Below, piece after piece: positions 44,135-52,907 of a stretch of 64,000 nucleotides of DNA. The notes under the pieces were generated by a model. That model was given only the letters and a program-made list of their open reading frames with translations, made no database searches and was not told the origin of the DNA. The DNA comes from Candidatus Zixiibacteriota bacterium (GTDB lineage Bacteria > Zixibacteria > MSB-5A5 > WJJR01 > JAJRUJ01): contig JAGVQM010000006.1 in NCBI GenBank assembly GCA_020051695.1, forward strand, positions 62,001 through 126,000. The letters run 5' to 3'. The position numbers were made by a program, and so were the translations under genes. Every line of letters begins with the position of its first letter. Positions within the stretch are counted from its first letter, which is position 1.

Positions 44135-44237
44135 CGTCGATTCCGCCCCCGGCTACGGCCCGGTGTACCAGTATGCTTTCTGCCCCACTCCGGCAATCAT
44201 TTTCTCATCGGGCCACGTGGCATCTCGGCTTTTGCAC

Positions 44238-44783
44238 TCAAACCGGTTTGCGGACCATATCCCGCCGACAGTTGTCGCAAAACGTGTCGTTTTTGAAATC
44301 AGTATCCGACATATCGGTCGAGCGATACATCACACACCGCGGGTTCCGGCAGTACCGTGCGAGAAACAGGTACCCGACCTGATTGATGGCTTCCTTTTTA
44401 ACCCGTTCAAAGACCAGTTTATCGTCCTCCGGTAGTCCGTAAAATTCCTGTTTGATGCGGTAGCAGGACAACAGCGCGCATCCGGCGTACGGGTCGGACT
44501 CATGATACACGAAGGGTTTGGTCGGGATGTACAGGTCTTCGTCGATAATCCCCAGCAGTTTTTCCCGGTTGTTTGCGCGCAGGCGTTCGAGTTTGCTCAA
44601 AATCACGGTGGAAAAATACTGCAGCCGGCCCGGGTGATAGGCCTCAGGGGCCGGTTCGGTGCCCTGGACAATATCCACCGCCGAGGTGAAGGCCTCGGAC
44701 AACTTGCCGGCGAGTTTATTAATCTGGAAAAAATCCAGCTCACCGATCGGCACAATGATTATTTTCTGGCGGGCTTTCATCAT
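44238..44783 (-). CDS. Archaemetzincin homologue with lost catalytic site
   Basis: A 181-residue protein that aligns along its length with archaemetzincins. It opens IIIVPIGELDFFQINKLAGK; the middle has LGIIDEDLYIPTKPFVY and EFYGLPEDDKLVFERVKKEA. Family members then have HExGHxxGLxHC. Here the same place (residues 134-145) reads NQVGYLFLARYC, so all three zinc-ligand His and the catalytic Glu are replaced. The structural zinc site is kept: Cys 145, 150, 169 and 172, with PRCVM, DTD and FCDNC in family spacing. The fold is therefore expected, but not peptidase activity. Role unknown; perhaps binding. Neighbours are a zinc-ribbon protein and the MrfA-like helicase. Confidence 0.85.
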   Translation of the reverse strand: MMKARQKIIIVPIGELDFFQINKLAGKLSEAFTSAVDIVQGTEPAPEAYHPGRLQYFSTVILSKLERLRANNREKLLGIIDEDLYIPTKPFVYHESDPYAGCALLSCYRIKQEFYGLPEDDKLVFERVKKEAINQVGYLFLARYCRNPRCVMYRSTDMSDTDFKNDTFCDNCRRDMVRKPV

Positions 44784-44843
44784 CTGAGACGTACGTCGGT
44801 TGAGCTTAAGCCGATTGGCATTATGGCTTTTTCGGATAGATGT

Positions 44844-45023
44844 TTATGATGCCTCAAAAAAACGGTCTTTCGAGCCGTACGGCGAGACTTCCACCACCAT
44901 TTTGGCCGCGCACTTGGGGCACCAGGCGACGAAAGCGTCGCCTTTCTTGTTCAAGTACGCCCGGACATATTTGCGGCAGCACTTGAAATGCACGCCAATG
45001 AACGGCCGCCCCTTGTCCGTCAT
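44844..45023 (-). CDS. 59-residue zinc-ribbon protein
   Basis: A small frame starting at ATG 45023 and ending with TAA at 44844. The translation begins MTDKGRPFIGVHFKCCRKYV, continues through an Asn/Lys/Gly turn, and has a second Cys pair in WCPKCAAKMVVEV. Adjacent Cys 15-16 plus CxxC at 35-38 would bind one zinc. Two beta hairpins with a basic first half suggest nucleic acid or protein binding; no named family is recognised. It follows the ROK kinase stop by 18 bases and precedes the archaemetzincin-like gene by 60, so it is probably co-transcribed. Confidence 0.75.
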   Translation of the reverse strand: MTDKGRPFIGVHFKCCRKYVRAYLNKKGDAFVAWCPKCAAKMVVEVSPYGSKDRFFEAS

Positions 45024-45041
45024 GACTGAGGTCCAGTCTCG

Positions 45042-46037
45042 TTATGGATGTTCCGTGGCGTTCCTGCCCAGCGCCGCCGCGCCGATAAAACCTGCCCGGT
45101 TCCCCAGTTTTGCGGGCACCAGTTTTGTCTTGGGGGCGGAATTTTTAAACGTTAACCGTTTGGTCCGCCGAAAGACATCCGCGATAAACTCAGGCGCGGC
45201 ATCCGCTGCACCGCCGCCCACAACCAGGACTTCCGGGTCAAAGGCATTAATGATGCTCGCCAGACCCACCGCCAAGTCGTCGGCCACTGTCTCCAAAAGT
45301 TCGACTGCGGCCGGGTCGCCGTCACGTGCAGCACTGAACACCCCGGCCAGGGAGGAATCCTCTCGGGCGGAAAAATCGATGTGTGCCAGCGCCGAATGTG
45401 GGTAAAAATCGGCCAAACGTGCCGCACGCCGCAGGATGGCTCCGGCCGAGGCGTACAATTCGAGGCACCCCCGGTTGCCGCAGCCGCAGGATGGACCGCG
45501 GGAGTTGATGGAAATATGTCCCAGCTCGGCGCCGGTATAGTGCGCGCCGTGAAAGAGCCGGCCGTCAATGATGATCCCCGAACCGATTCCTGTGCCGAGA
45601 GTCAGGACCAGCGCGTGCCGGCTGCCGCTTGCGGCGCCATAGGTGTACTCGGCATACGCTGAACAGTTCGCGTCATTGTCCACAGCAATCGGCAGCCCGA
45701 ACTCGGCAAACGGCGTGCGCAATTCCACGTTTACCCATCCCGGCAGGTTCGGCGATTCGCCGGTAATTTTTCCGCTACACGGATTGATTGTGCCCGGTGA
45801 ACCGATACCGATGGCCTGGGGCCGAAAACCCCGCGAAACGCTGTGCTCGGCCATTTCTAGGATCACGCGGTGCAGGGTGTCAATTAACCTCTGTGGCCCG
45901 CCGTCCAGTAGAGTCGGCGTGCGTGAGGAAAACAACACAGTGCCGTCCGAATTGACAACCCCGTATTTGACAAACGAACCCCCGATATCCAGACCCAGAT
46001 AGACCGGGTTTCGTGTTTGTCCCGAACTGTTGGTCAT
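45042..46037 (-). CDS. ROK-family sugar kinase (glucokinase-like)
   Basis: A 331-residue ROK protein without the N-terminal winged helix of ROK repressors, hence a kinase. The ATP phosphate-binding LGLDIGGSFVKYGVV is at about 13-27. Further motifs are GIGSPGTINP, the catalytic-Asp region AVDNDANCSAYAEY, GTGIGSGIIIDG, and the zinc site GHISINSRGPSCGCGNRGC. The CGCGNRGCLE motif is typical of glucokinase or N-acetylglucosamine/mannosamine kinases; the sugar cannot be settled from sequence. It begins 6 bases after the aminotransferase stop. Confidence 0.9.
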   Translation of the reverse strand: MTNSSGQTRNPVYLGLDIGGSFVKYGVVNSDGTVLFSSRTPTLLDGGPQRLIDTLHRVILEMAEHSVSRGFRPQAIGIGSPGTINPCSGKITGESPNLPGWVNVELRTPFAEFGLPIAVDNDANCSAYAEYTYGAASGSRHALVLTLGTGIGSGIIIDGRLFHGAHYTGAELGHISINSRGPSCGCGNRGCLELYASAGAILRRAARLADFYPHSALAHIDFSAREDSSLAGVFSAARDGDPAAVELLETVADDLAVGLASIINAFDPEVLVVGGGAADAAPEFIADVFRRTKRLTFKNSAPKTKLVPAKLGNRAGFIGAAALGRNATEHP

Positions 46038-46043
46038 TTTCGG

Positions 46044-47276
46044 TTAATGCGTTTGCTGGTACTCGGCCAACCCGAGCCGCAGCGCCCTCATGGCGCGGAT
46101 TAATTTTTCTTTTTCAAGGACATACGCAATGCGCGCTTCGTTTTTCCCCATGCCCGGCGTCGCATAAAATCCCGGCCCCGGCGCTATCATTACTGTCTGG
46201 TTTTCATAGCTAAAATCGGTCAACATCCAGCGGCAGAAATCCTCGATGTCCGCTACCGGGAATGTTCCCATGAAGTAGAATGCACCCAATGGCTTACGGC
46301 AAAAGCAACCGGGGATTTTATTGAACAAATCGACAATTGTATCCCGGCGGCCGCGATATTCATCGGCCAGCGCCGTGTAATATGATTGCGGCAGGTCCAT
46401 GACGCGCGCGGCGGCAATTTGCTCGATAGTCGGTGAGCACAAGCGGGCTTGCCCGAGGCGCAACGCCGCGTCCATGACTTGTTTGTTGCGGGAGGCCAGG
46501 CACCCCACCCGAGCGCCGCAGGCCGAATACCGTTTGGAGATCGAGTCCAGCATAATCGCCCGTTCGGCGATTTCCTCGAATTCCCAGATTGACGTGTGTT
46601 TTCCGGTGTAGCAGAACTCGCGATAGACTTCATCGGAAAGGACAAACACATTTTTTCGCCGTGCAAGGTCCGCAATCCCGCCCATCACTTCGCGGGACAG
46701 CAGTGTCCCGGTCGGGTTGTTCGGCGAGCATAATAAAATCGCCCGCGTGCGGCCGGTGATTTTCTGCTCTATTTTTTCCAGCGGCGGCAGTCCGTAACCC
46801 TGCCCGGGATCGGTCGCCAGCGGGACTAGTTTTACGCCGGCCTCCACGGCGAAACCCATATAGTTAGTATAGTATGGCTCGAAAACGATGATTTCGTCCC
46901 CGGGATTGGCGATAATCGTCAGGGCAAAGAGGATCGCCTCCGATCCTCCGGTGGTGATTTGAATTTGTTCAACCGGGATGTCCAGCCCGATATTTCGATA
47001 GTATCGAGAAAACGCCGTCAGCAGCTCCGCATGACCCTGGGAATGGCCATAGGCCAGCACCGGCGCGGAGAATGCGCGTACAGCCGCCAGAAATTCCGGC
47101 GGGGTCGGGATGTCCGGTTGGCCGATGTTTAGGCCATAAACGGTGATGCCCCGCTTTCTGGCGGCCTCGGCGAAAGGCACCAGCTTGCGGATCGGTGAAG
47201 CCGGCATCAACCTCGATCGTTCGGATAACAGTAACGCCCCGATTTTGGCCGGGGTAGTGACATTCGGGTCGGACAT
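46044..47276 (-). CDS. PLP-dependent class I/II aminotransferase
   Basis: A 410-residue fold-type I aminotransferase in the aspartate aminotransferase family. Motifs are NIGQPDIPTPP, the cofactor-binding GGSEAILFAL, LCSPNNPTGTLLS, VLSDEVYREF and the Schiff-base Lys in DSISKRYSACGARVG. The tail binds substrate carboxylate (EARIAY Arg). ATG 47276 with an AGG site is chosen over the frame limit at 47309. It heads a minus-strand run with the ROK kinase, zinc-ribbon and archaemetzincin-like genes. The substrate amino acid is not determinable. Confidence 0.9.
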   Translation of the reverse strand: MSDPNVTTPAKIGALLLSERSRLMPASPIRKLVPFAEAARKRGITVYGLNIGQPDIPTPPEFLAAVRAFSAPVLAYGHSQGHAELLTAFSRYYRNIGLDIPVEQIQITTGGSEAILFALTIIANPGDEIIVFEPYYTNYMGFAVEAGVKLVPLATDPGQGYGLPPLEKIEQKITGRTRAILLCSPNNPTGTLLSREVMGGIADLARRKNVFVLSDEVYREFCYTGKHTSIWEFEEIAERAIMLDSISKRYSACGARVGCLASRNKQVMDAALRLGQARLCSPTIEQIAAARVMDLPQSYYTALADEYRGRRDTIVDLFNKIPGCFCRKPLGAFYFMGTFPVADIEDFCRWMLTDFSYENQTVMIAPGPGFYATPGMGKNEARIAYVLEKEKLIRAMRALRLGLAEYQQTH

Positions 47277-47703
47277 GTCATACCTCGCTTTGTCCTTGCC
47301 GCCGGGCAAACCACAGCGGCCGGTCCAGTCCGCCTAAGAATACAGCAATCCGCGGCCAAACCCAAAGCAAAACTTGGCCAGATGATCCCGATCCGTGCCG
47401 GTGGGCTATGCCGACGAAGTCCGACCGACTATTTTTTTCCCTTGACATCCGCCGGCGACAAAATTTCCCTGTCTAAGGAAGACAAGGGGGGAAAGTTTTT
47501 GCGGATATGCAGTTAGGCGGATAATGGCGGGACGTGCATTGTTTTATGGTGCATGCGGTATAATATGCGCATGAAACATTGCCGGTAATTTGCCCGGACG
47601 GTACCGCAAGAGCCACTCGAAACACCAGCAGGAAAAAGCGAAAATACTGCCAGGGAATGGCAGATAAATTGTCGCGCCATGCGCGCGATACTCAGGAGGG
47701 GGC
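47277..47703. other. Intergenic region between divergent genes
   Basis: No gene is seen. A TTGACA at about 47442 has no good -10 partner. A perfect TATAAT near 47559 has only a weak -35 and may serve the plus-strand gene at 47704. The ribosome site GGAGGGGGC directly precedes that ATG. Confidence 0.4.
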
Positions 47704-50124
47704 ATGAATACACGGGTTGTGATTTTGGGAATCCTCGGATTGTTACTGTTTTCACCGGCGGCGTTTGCACAGATGGTGGACACCACATCGCCGGGCCTGA
47801 ATGAGGTCGGCGTAGCGGTTTCCGCGAATATCTATGTCACATTTAATGTGGAAATGAATATCGGGACATTCGATGAGACCAGCTTCGTCGTCTGGGGCAA
47901 TACCATGGGGCGGATCGCCGGGGCTATTTACTATGATATCCCCACCAAAGTTGCCTCGTTCAATCCCACGGGCAATTTCGCCCCCGGCGAGGTGGTTACG
48001 GTGATTTTGACCGACGATATCATCAGCACCAGCAGCGGCCCGCTGACCGGCGGTTATACGTTCTCGTTTGTCGCCGCGACTGACGGCGGCGGCGGAACGT
48101 ACGGCACGGCAGTCAATTACGCAGTTGGCGTCAAACCCACGGGGCTCATTGCCGCACGGCTCAATGCCGGGGCCAATATCGACTTGGCGGTCGTGAACTG
48201 GGATATGGACAGCATCTCGGCCCTGATGAACAACGGCATCGGCATTTTCGGCTCGAAACGGAACTACGCCACGGACAACAGCCCGTGGGGATTGTGCGCC
48301 GCTGATTTCGATACGAATGGTTCGATGGATCTGGCGACGGCCAATTTCGCCGAGGGCACAATCTCGGTGTTGCTTAACGATGCCGATACGGTCGGCAAGT
48401 TTTCCACTCACGCCCAGTATGCGGTGGGTACCGACCCGTATATCCTGACCTGCGGCGATCTGGACAATAACGGTGTTGCCGATATTGTCACGGCCAACTT
48501 CGGTTCGAATACAGTCTCAGCACTGATCGACGACGGTGACGGTACGTTCGCGGCCGCGGTGTCCTATGCCACGAATATCGAACCGTACGGTGTTTGTCTT
48601 GCCGATGTGGATGCCGACGGTCACCTCGATATCATTGCAGGCAACCGGAGTTCCGGGATCGATAACGTTTCGGTATTAATCAACGACGGCGACGGCACGT
48701 TTGCGGCCAAAGTCGATTACGGCGTCGGTCTGACGCCCTTCGCCGTCGGCGCCGCTGATTTGAACGGCGACGGGTACCCGGATATCGTGACCGCCAACCG
48801 GGGCGGGGACAATGTCTCTGTCCTGATCAATGAGGGAGATGGAACTTTTGCCCCCGCGGAATCATATGGCGCCGGTGACGGTCCCTCGGCTGTGGTCATT
48901 GCCGACCTTAATTCAGACGGCTCGCCGGATTTAGCGGTGGCCAACGCCCTGAGCGATAATATCTCGATTTTGCTGAACAACGGCGACGGCGTATTCGATG
49001 ATGATGTGACCTATAACGTCGGGACCCGGCCGTATTTCATCACGGCGGGCGATTTTGATGACGACGGCGATCTCGACCTGGCTGCCGCGAACAATAGCTC
49101 CAACAATATCTCAGTGCTGGCCAACCAGGACGCCAGTGTCTGTATCGACAGCGACGGCGACGGGTATGGCGACCCGGGCCACCCGGAAAATGATTGCGAA
49201 ACCGACAACTGCCCCGATTCGGCCAATGCCAACCAGCTGGATGCCGATGATGACGGTATCGGCGATGTATGCGATAATTGTCCGCAAGTCGCCAACTTCA
49301 ATCAGGCGGATGCCGACAGCGACGGTTTCGGTGATCTTTGTGACCTGTGTCCGGGCTTTCACGACACGCTCGACGCGGATAACGACACAATTCCCGATGC
49401 CTGCGACAATTGCCCGGATTCCACCAACACGAACCAGGCCGACACCGACGACGACGGCAAGGGGGATGTCTGCGATAATTGTCCGAATGCCGCCAATTTC
49501 AATCAGGCGGACAGTGACAGCGACGGCGTGGGCACTGCCTGCGATTTATGCGAGGGGTATGACGACAAGGCTGATCTGGACCACGACACGGTGCCGGACG
49601 GCTGCGATGAGTGCCCTGGGTTCAACGACCTGGTAGACGTCGACGATGACGGCAAACCCGATGGCTGCGATAACTGCCCCGATTCGGCGAACGCCAACCA
49701 GTTGGACACCGACAATGACGGCGTCGGCGATGTCTGTGACAACTGCCCGTTCGTGGCCAACCACAGCCAGGCCGACAGTAACGGCGACGGCGTGGGCGAT
49801 GTCTGCGAGGTCGGGATTCTCGAACCGGAGGAGCCAAATATGCCCGAACGGTTCGACCTGCTGCAGAATTATCCGAACCCGTTCAACCTCGGCACGACAA
49901 TTCCTTTCGCCTTACCGGCACCGGCTCATGTCGAGCTCACCATTTACGATGTTTCCGGTCGCGTGGTGCGGCAGCTGGCCGGTGAATCGTATCAGGCGGG
50001 TGTGCATGCGATCCAGTTCGACGGCCGCAGCAACGGCGGCGAGGCACTGTCGTCGGGCATTTATTTCTATCTGTTAAAAGCAGACCACCAAGTGAAAACC
50101 AGACGAATGGTTTTGTTGAAATAA
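47704..50124 (+). CDS. Secreted FG-GAP propeller / TSP3 protein with C-terminal sorting-type domain
   Basis: An 806-residue exported protein. A signal peptide (VVILGILGLLLFSPAAFAQ) precedes a Big_5-type Ig-like domain at about 22-130. Seven FG-GAP/VCBS repeats follow (for example VCLADVDADGHLDIIAGN and VGAADLNGDGYPDIVTAN), consistent with a seven-bladed propeller. Then come several TSP3 calcium repeats (DADDDGIGDVCDNC type). The last 90 residues have LLQNYPNPFNLGTTIPF, VYDVSGR-like IYDVSGRVVRQL and a SGIYFYLLKA end, the FlgD-like/type IX-type C-terminal domain frequent in FCB bacteria. It shares TSP3 modules with the protein at 26298 but has an unrelated propeller and a different tail. It is monocistronic, with its own terminator. 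Confidence 0.85.
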   Translation: MNTRVVILGILGLLLFSPAAFAQMVDTTSPGLNEVGVAVSANIYVTFNVEMNIGTFDETSFVVWGNTMGRIAGAIYYDIPTKVASFNPTGNFAPGEVVTVILTDDIISTSSGPLTGGYTFSFVAATDGGGGTYGTAVNYAVGVKPTGLIAARLNAGANIDLAVVNWDMDSISALMNNGIGIFGSKRNYATDNSPWGLCAADFDTNGSMDLATANFAEGTISVLLNDADTVGKFSTHAQYAVGTDPYILTCGDLDNNGVADIVTANFGSNTVSALIDDGDGTFAAAVSYATNIEPYGVCLADVDADGHLDIIAGNRSSGIDNVSVLINDGDGTFAAKVDYGVGLTPFAVGAADLNGDGYPDIVTANRGGDNVSVLINEGDGTFAPAESYGAGDGPSAVVIADLNSDGSPDLAVANALSDNISILLNNGDGVFDDDVTYNVGTRPYFITAGDFDDDGDLDLAAANNSSNNISVLANQDASVCIDSDGDGYGDPGHPENDCETDNCPDSANANQLDADDDGIGDVCDNCPQVANFNQADADSDGFGDLCDLCPGFHDTLDADNDTIPDACDNCPDSTNTNQADTDDDGKGDVCDNCPNAANFNQADSDSDGVGTACDLCEGYDDKADLDHDTVPDGCDECPGFNDLVDVDDDGKPDGCDNCPDSANANQLDTDNDGVGDVCDNCPFVANHSQADSNGDGVGDVCEVGILEPEEPNMPERFDLLQNYPNPFNLGTTIPFALPAPAHVELTIYDVSGRVVRQLAGESYQAGVHAIQFDGRSNGGEALSSGIYFYLLKADHQVKTRRMVLLK

Positions 50125-50150
50125 GCGGTCGTCATTGCGGCAAAACGCGG

Positions 50151-50184
50151 GAGGCCGGGTCTACTCAGGTCCGGCCTCTTTTTT
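50151..50184 (+). terminator. Terminator after the FG-GAP/TSP3 gene
   Basis: An 8-bp stem GAGGCCGG / CCGGCCTC with a 12-base loop followed by six T, 26 bases after the stop. Confidence 0.9.
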
Positions 50185-50331
50185 GTCGAGTATTAAACCA
50201 CATCCTCTTGGTTTTATTTCGGACAAGTATCTTAGCGCATTATCACCGGCAATCCATCTTCGCCATGTCATTTGGCGAAGGGGATCGAAAGGCCGCGCAA
50301 CGGTCGTGGTTCTCCGTCGCAATCCGTACTA

Positions 50332-50952
50332 TCAAACTGCAGGGGAAACGTTGTTTCTGGAGCGATCCGCCAACAGCCAGACAACCGCCGCGAGCAAGTC
50401 CTCAGCAATGAGGTTCGGCGGGGGGAGATGTTCGTCCTCGATACGTTCTTTCTCCGCGAAGCCGTAACCGGTCGTGACCAAAATGGACTTGATGCCGAGG
50501 TTTCTGCCGAACTCGATATCGGCCGCGCGGTCGCCGATCATTACCGAATGTCGGAGGTCGACGGCAAACTCTTCCATCGCGCGGCGGGCCAGCCCGATCC
50601 GGGGTTTGCGGCATTCACAATCGATGCGGTAGTGCGGCAGCGTCCCGCCCAGATAATGCGGGCAAAAGTAAATGCCGTCGAGCGCCGCGCCTTCCCGGCC
50701 CAGCAGCTCGCGCAGCCGGTTATTGACCGCCTGGACGGCCTGCTCATCATAGTAACCCCGGGCCACACCGGATTGGTTGGTGACCACGAGGACCAGATAC
50801 CCCCGTTGATTGAGCAGGCGGATGGCCTCGGCCGCGCGGGGGAGAAGCTCCACACCATCCGGGTCGCCGAGGAAATCTTTCTCGACAATGATTGTGCCGT
50901 CGCGGTCTAAAAATACCGCCGAACGCGGGTCGGCGAGGTCGCCGGTGGTCAT
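50332..50952 (-). CDS. gmhB: D-glycero-D-manno-heptose 1,7-bisphosphate 7-phosphatase
   Basis: HAD-family phosphatase of 206 residues, in the heptose pathway that feeds LPS core or S-layer glycans. The nucleophile motif is FLDRDGTII, followed by VVTNQSGVARGYY and MIGDRAADIEFG. The GmhB zinc loop CPHYLGGTLPHYRIDCECRK supplies Cys and His ligands. The frame is open far upstream into the glycosyltransferase gene; ATG 50952, which overlaps that gene's stop by 4 bases, is the real start. The C-terminal 25 residues extend past the usual end. The linked GT9 gene makes a heptose role likely. Confidence 0.9.
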   Translation of the reverse strand: MTTGDLADPRSAVFLDRDGTIIVEKDFLGDPDGVELLPRAAEAIRLLNQRGYLVLVVTNQSGVARGYYDEQAVQAVNNRLRELLGREGAALDGIYFCPHYLGGTLPHYRIDCECRKPRIGLARRAMEEFAVDLRHSVMIGDRAADIEFGRNLGIKSILVTTGYGFAEKERIEDEHLPPPNLIAEDLLAAVVWLLADRSRNNVSPAV

Positions 50953-51983
50953 GGTTGATCTCCATGTGGCATCTTTTCCAGCCGCCGAATGATCTGATCG
51001 GCCAAAAGGGCGGTATCGATCTTCTCGAAACAATACCGGCGGCGGCGATAGCATGCCGATTTGCCGTGACGGCTGCAGGGGCTGCAGAAGATTCCGGAGT
51101 GGACGGCGTGCGCATCGACACCGCGCGGCGCGAAACCCAGTGCCGGGTGGGTCGGCCCGAATAGCCCCCAGGTCGGGATTTCCAACGCCGCTGCGGCATG
51201 CATTAGGCCGGAATCGGACGTAACGAATGCCGAACATCCAGATAAAGCCCCCAAGACCTGCGGCAGGTTCATCCCACAAAAGGGTATTATTTCGTGACGC
51301 CGGTTGGCGGCAATGAAATCAGCGATTTCCGGGTCCCGCGGGTCCTCGGCGAAAAGCAGGTACACCGGCGTCACACGTTCCGCCGCCAGCTTGTCGAACA
51401 GTTCTTCCCACAACCGCGCGGGCACTTCTTTGGTCGGCCAATGCGCCCCCCAGCCGATACCCACCATCGGCCGTCCCTGCGGCCACCCCCGTCGGACCAG
51501 CTCGGCCGCCGCGGCCTTTTTTGCCTCCGGATTCACACGCAACTGCGGCAGCCCGGTTATCGCCGGTATGCCCGCTTGATGCAATGTTGTCAGGTAACGA
51601 TCTACGACATGCCGGGCGGAGCAGAAGCCGTGTTTAAGCCACACCATCTGCCAGCGCCGCCAGAAATCTTTGGGATACGTGTGTATCGCGTTCGCTTTGA
51701 GCCGGCTGATCAGTATTCGCGAACGCCAGTTCGCATGCAGATCAAAAATGTGGTCAAACTGCCGGGTGGATAATTCCCCTGCATACGAGAGCAGGTTTTC
51801 GCGGCTGTGGCCGGCAAACGGATGAATGGTAACCTGCGGGGAAAACTGCTCGACAATTGGCCGGAACCGCTCGGCAACAGCATAATGTACTGTTGTCTCC
51901 GGCTGCGCCGCCAGGGCCGCGACAACGGGCGTGGTCAGAATAATATCGCCCAGTGACGAAAACCGGATGACCAGGCAATTCAT
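50949..51983 (-). CDS. Heptosyltransferase-type glycosyltransferase (GT9)
   Basis: A 344-residue GT-B enzyme of family 9, like WaaC/WaaF. It opens NCLVIRFSSLGDIILTTP, the acceptor-domain signature. The donor domain has MVGIGWGAHWPTKEVP and TSDSGLMHAAAALEIPTWGLFG, the conserved nucleotide-sugar site. A Cys-rich stretch FCSPCSRHGKSACYRRRRYC near the C-terminus resembles that of other GT9 proteins. It would add heptose or a related sugar to lipid A-core on the cytoplasmic face. ATG 51983 is preferred to the GTG two codons earlier. It is coupled to gmhB downstream and 9 bases from uppP. Confidence 0.88.
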   Translation of the reverse strand: MNCLVIRFSSLGDIILTTPVVAALAAQPETTVHYAVAERFRPIVEQFSPQVTIHPFAGHSRENLLSYAGELSTRQFDHIFDLHANWRSRILISRLKANAIHTYPKDFWRRWQMVWLKHGFCSARHVVDRYLTTLHQAGIPAITGLPQLRVNPEAKKAAAAELVRRGWPQGRPMVGIGWGAHWPTKEVPARLWEELFDKLAAERVTPVYLLFAEDPRDPEIADFIAANRRHEIIPFCGMNLPQVLGALSGCSAFVTSDSGLMHAAAALEIPTWGLFGPTHPALGFAPRGVDAHAVHSGIFCSPCSRHGKSACYRRRRYCFEKIDTALLADQIIRRLEKMPHGDQP

Positions 51984-51992
51984 GAGCACACT

Positions 51993-52784
51993 CTACGGTA
52001 AAAAGATCAGCCAGGCAACACCGATGCAAACACAATAGGCTCCAAACCACCAAAAACGCCCTTTTCTAATCATCCCGAACAGGAAACTGAGCGAGGCATA
52101 CCCGACCACCAGGGCAACGAGACCGCCGACTGCGTACATGCCCAGCGTCGCCGCCGAGAGGCCATTCAGGGCCGCCTCACTCAACGACAACATCGCGGCG
52201 CCTGCCACGGCCGGGATCGACAGGATAAACGAAAATTCGGCGGCTTTGGCAGGAGCGATCCCCAGCAGGATTGCGGCGGAAATCGTGGAGCCCGAACGCG
52301 ATACCCCCGGCAGCAACGCCGCGGCCTGAGCCATCCCGACAACCACGGCCCGCCACGGCGTCAACAGCCGCCCTTTGTCCCGCATCAACAGGGTACAGAT
52401 CAGGAACAGCCCGGTGAAAATCAGAAACCCCGCCGCGGCCTTCGGCGAGGAAAACGCTGCTTCAATGTGGTCTTTAAAGAGTACTCCGATCAAAGCCGCG
52501 GGGATGGTGGCCAGCACCAGGGCCAGCACATATCGTCGGCCGGATTCAGCCGGCGGTGCCTCCCGGCCCCGCACCAAATCCCGCAATATGTCGAACAATC
52601 GGCGGCGAAAATAAAAAGTGACCGCCAGCAATGTCCCCAGATGCAAAATGACCTCAAACGTAACCCCGGGCGGATCGACCCCGAGCAGGTGTTCGACCAG
52701 CACCAGGTGCCCCGAACTGGAGACCGGCAAAAATTCCGTCAATCCCTGAATAACACCCAGCACCATGGACTGCCATAGATCCAT
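51993..52784 (-). CDS. uppP: Undecaprenyl-diphosphatase UppP (BacA)
   Basis: Integral membrane phosphatase recycling undecaprenyl pyrophosphate, the carrier for peptidoglycan and O-antigen. 263 residues and about eight spans. The two catalytic motifs are present: GLTEFLPVSSSGHL and PGVSRSGSTISAAILLG. Loss of bacitracin sensitivity can follow its overexpression in other bacteria. ATG 52784 has an AGGGGAGGATTG ribosome site. It begins the uppP-GT9-gmhB envelope run. Confidence 0.96.
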   Translation of the reverse strand: MDLWQSMVLGVIQGLTEFLPVSSSGHLVLVEHLLGVDPPGVTFEVILHLGTLLAVTFYFRRRLFDILRDLVRGREAPPAESGRRYVLALVLATIPAALIGVLFKDHIEAAFSSPKAAAGFLIFTGLFLICTLLMRDKGRLLTPWRAVVVGMAQAAALLPGVSRSGSTISAAILLGIAPAKAAEFSFILSIPAVAGAAMLSLSEAALNGLSAATLGMYAVGGLVALVVGYASLSFLFGMIRKGRFWWFGAYCVCIGVAWLIFLP

Positions 52785-52907
52785 CAATCCTCCCCTGTTG
52801 CGGCCGGCCCGGCCGTCGAGGCAAACAACTCCCTGAACCCCGGGAAAACAAGTGCAGAACGTGCCGTGCCCGACGAATTATCGCCGTTTACGGCGGAGGC
52901 AGACAGC

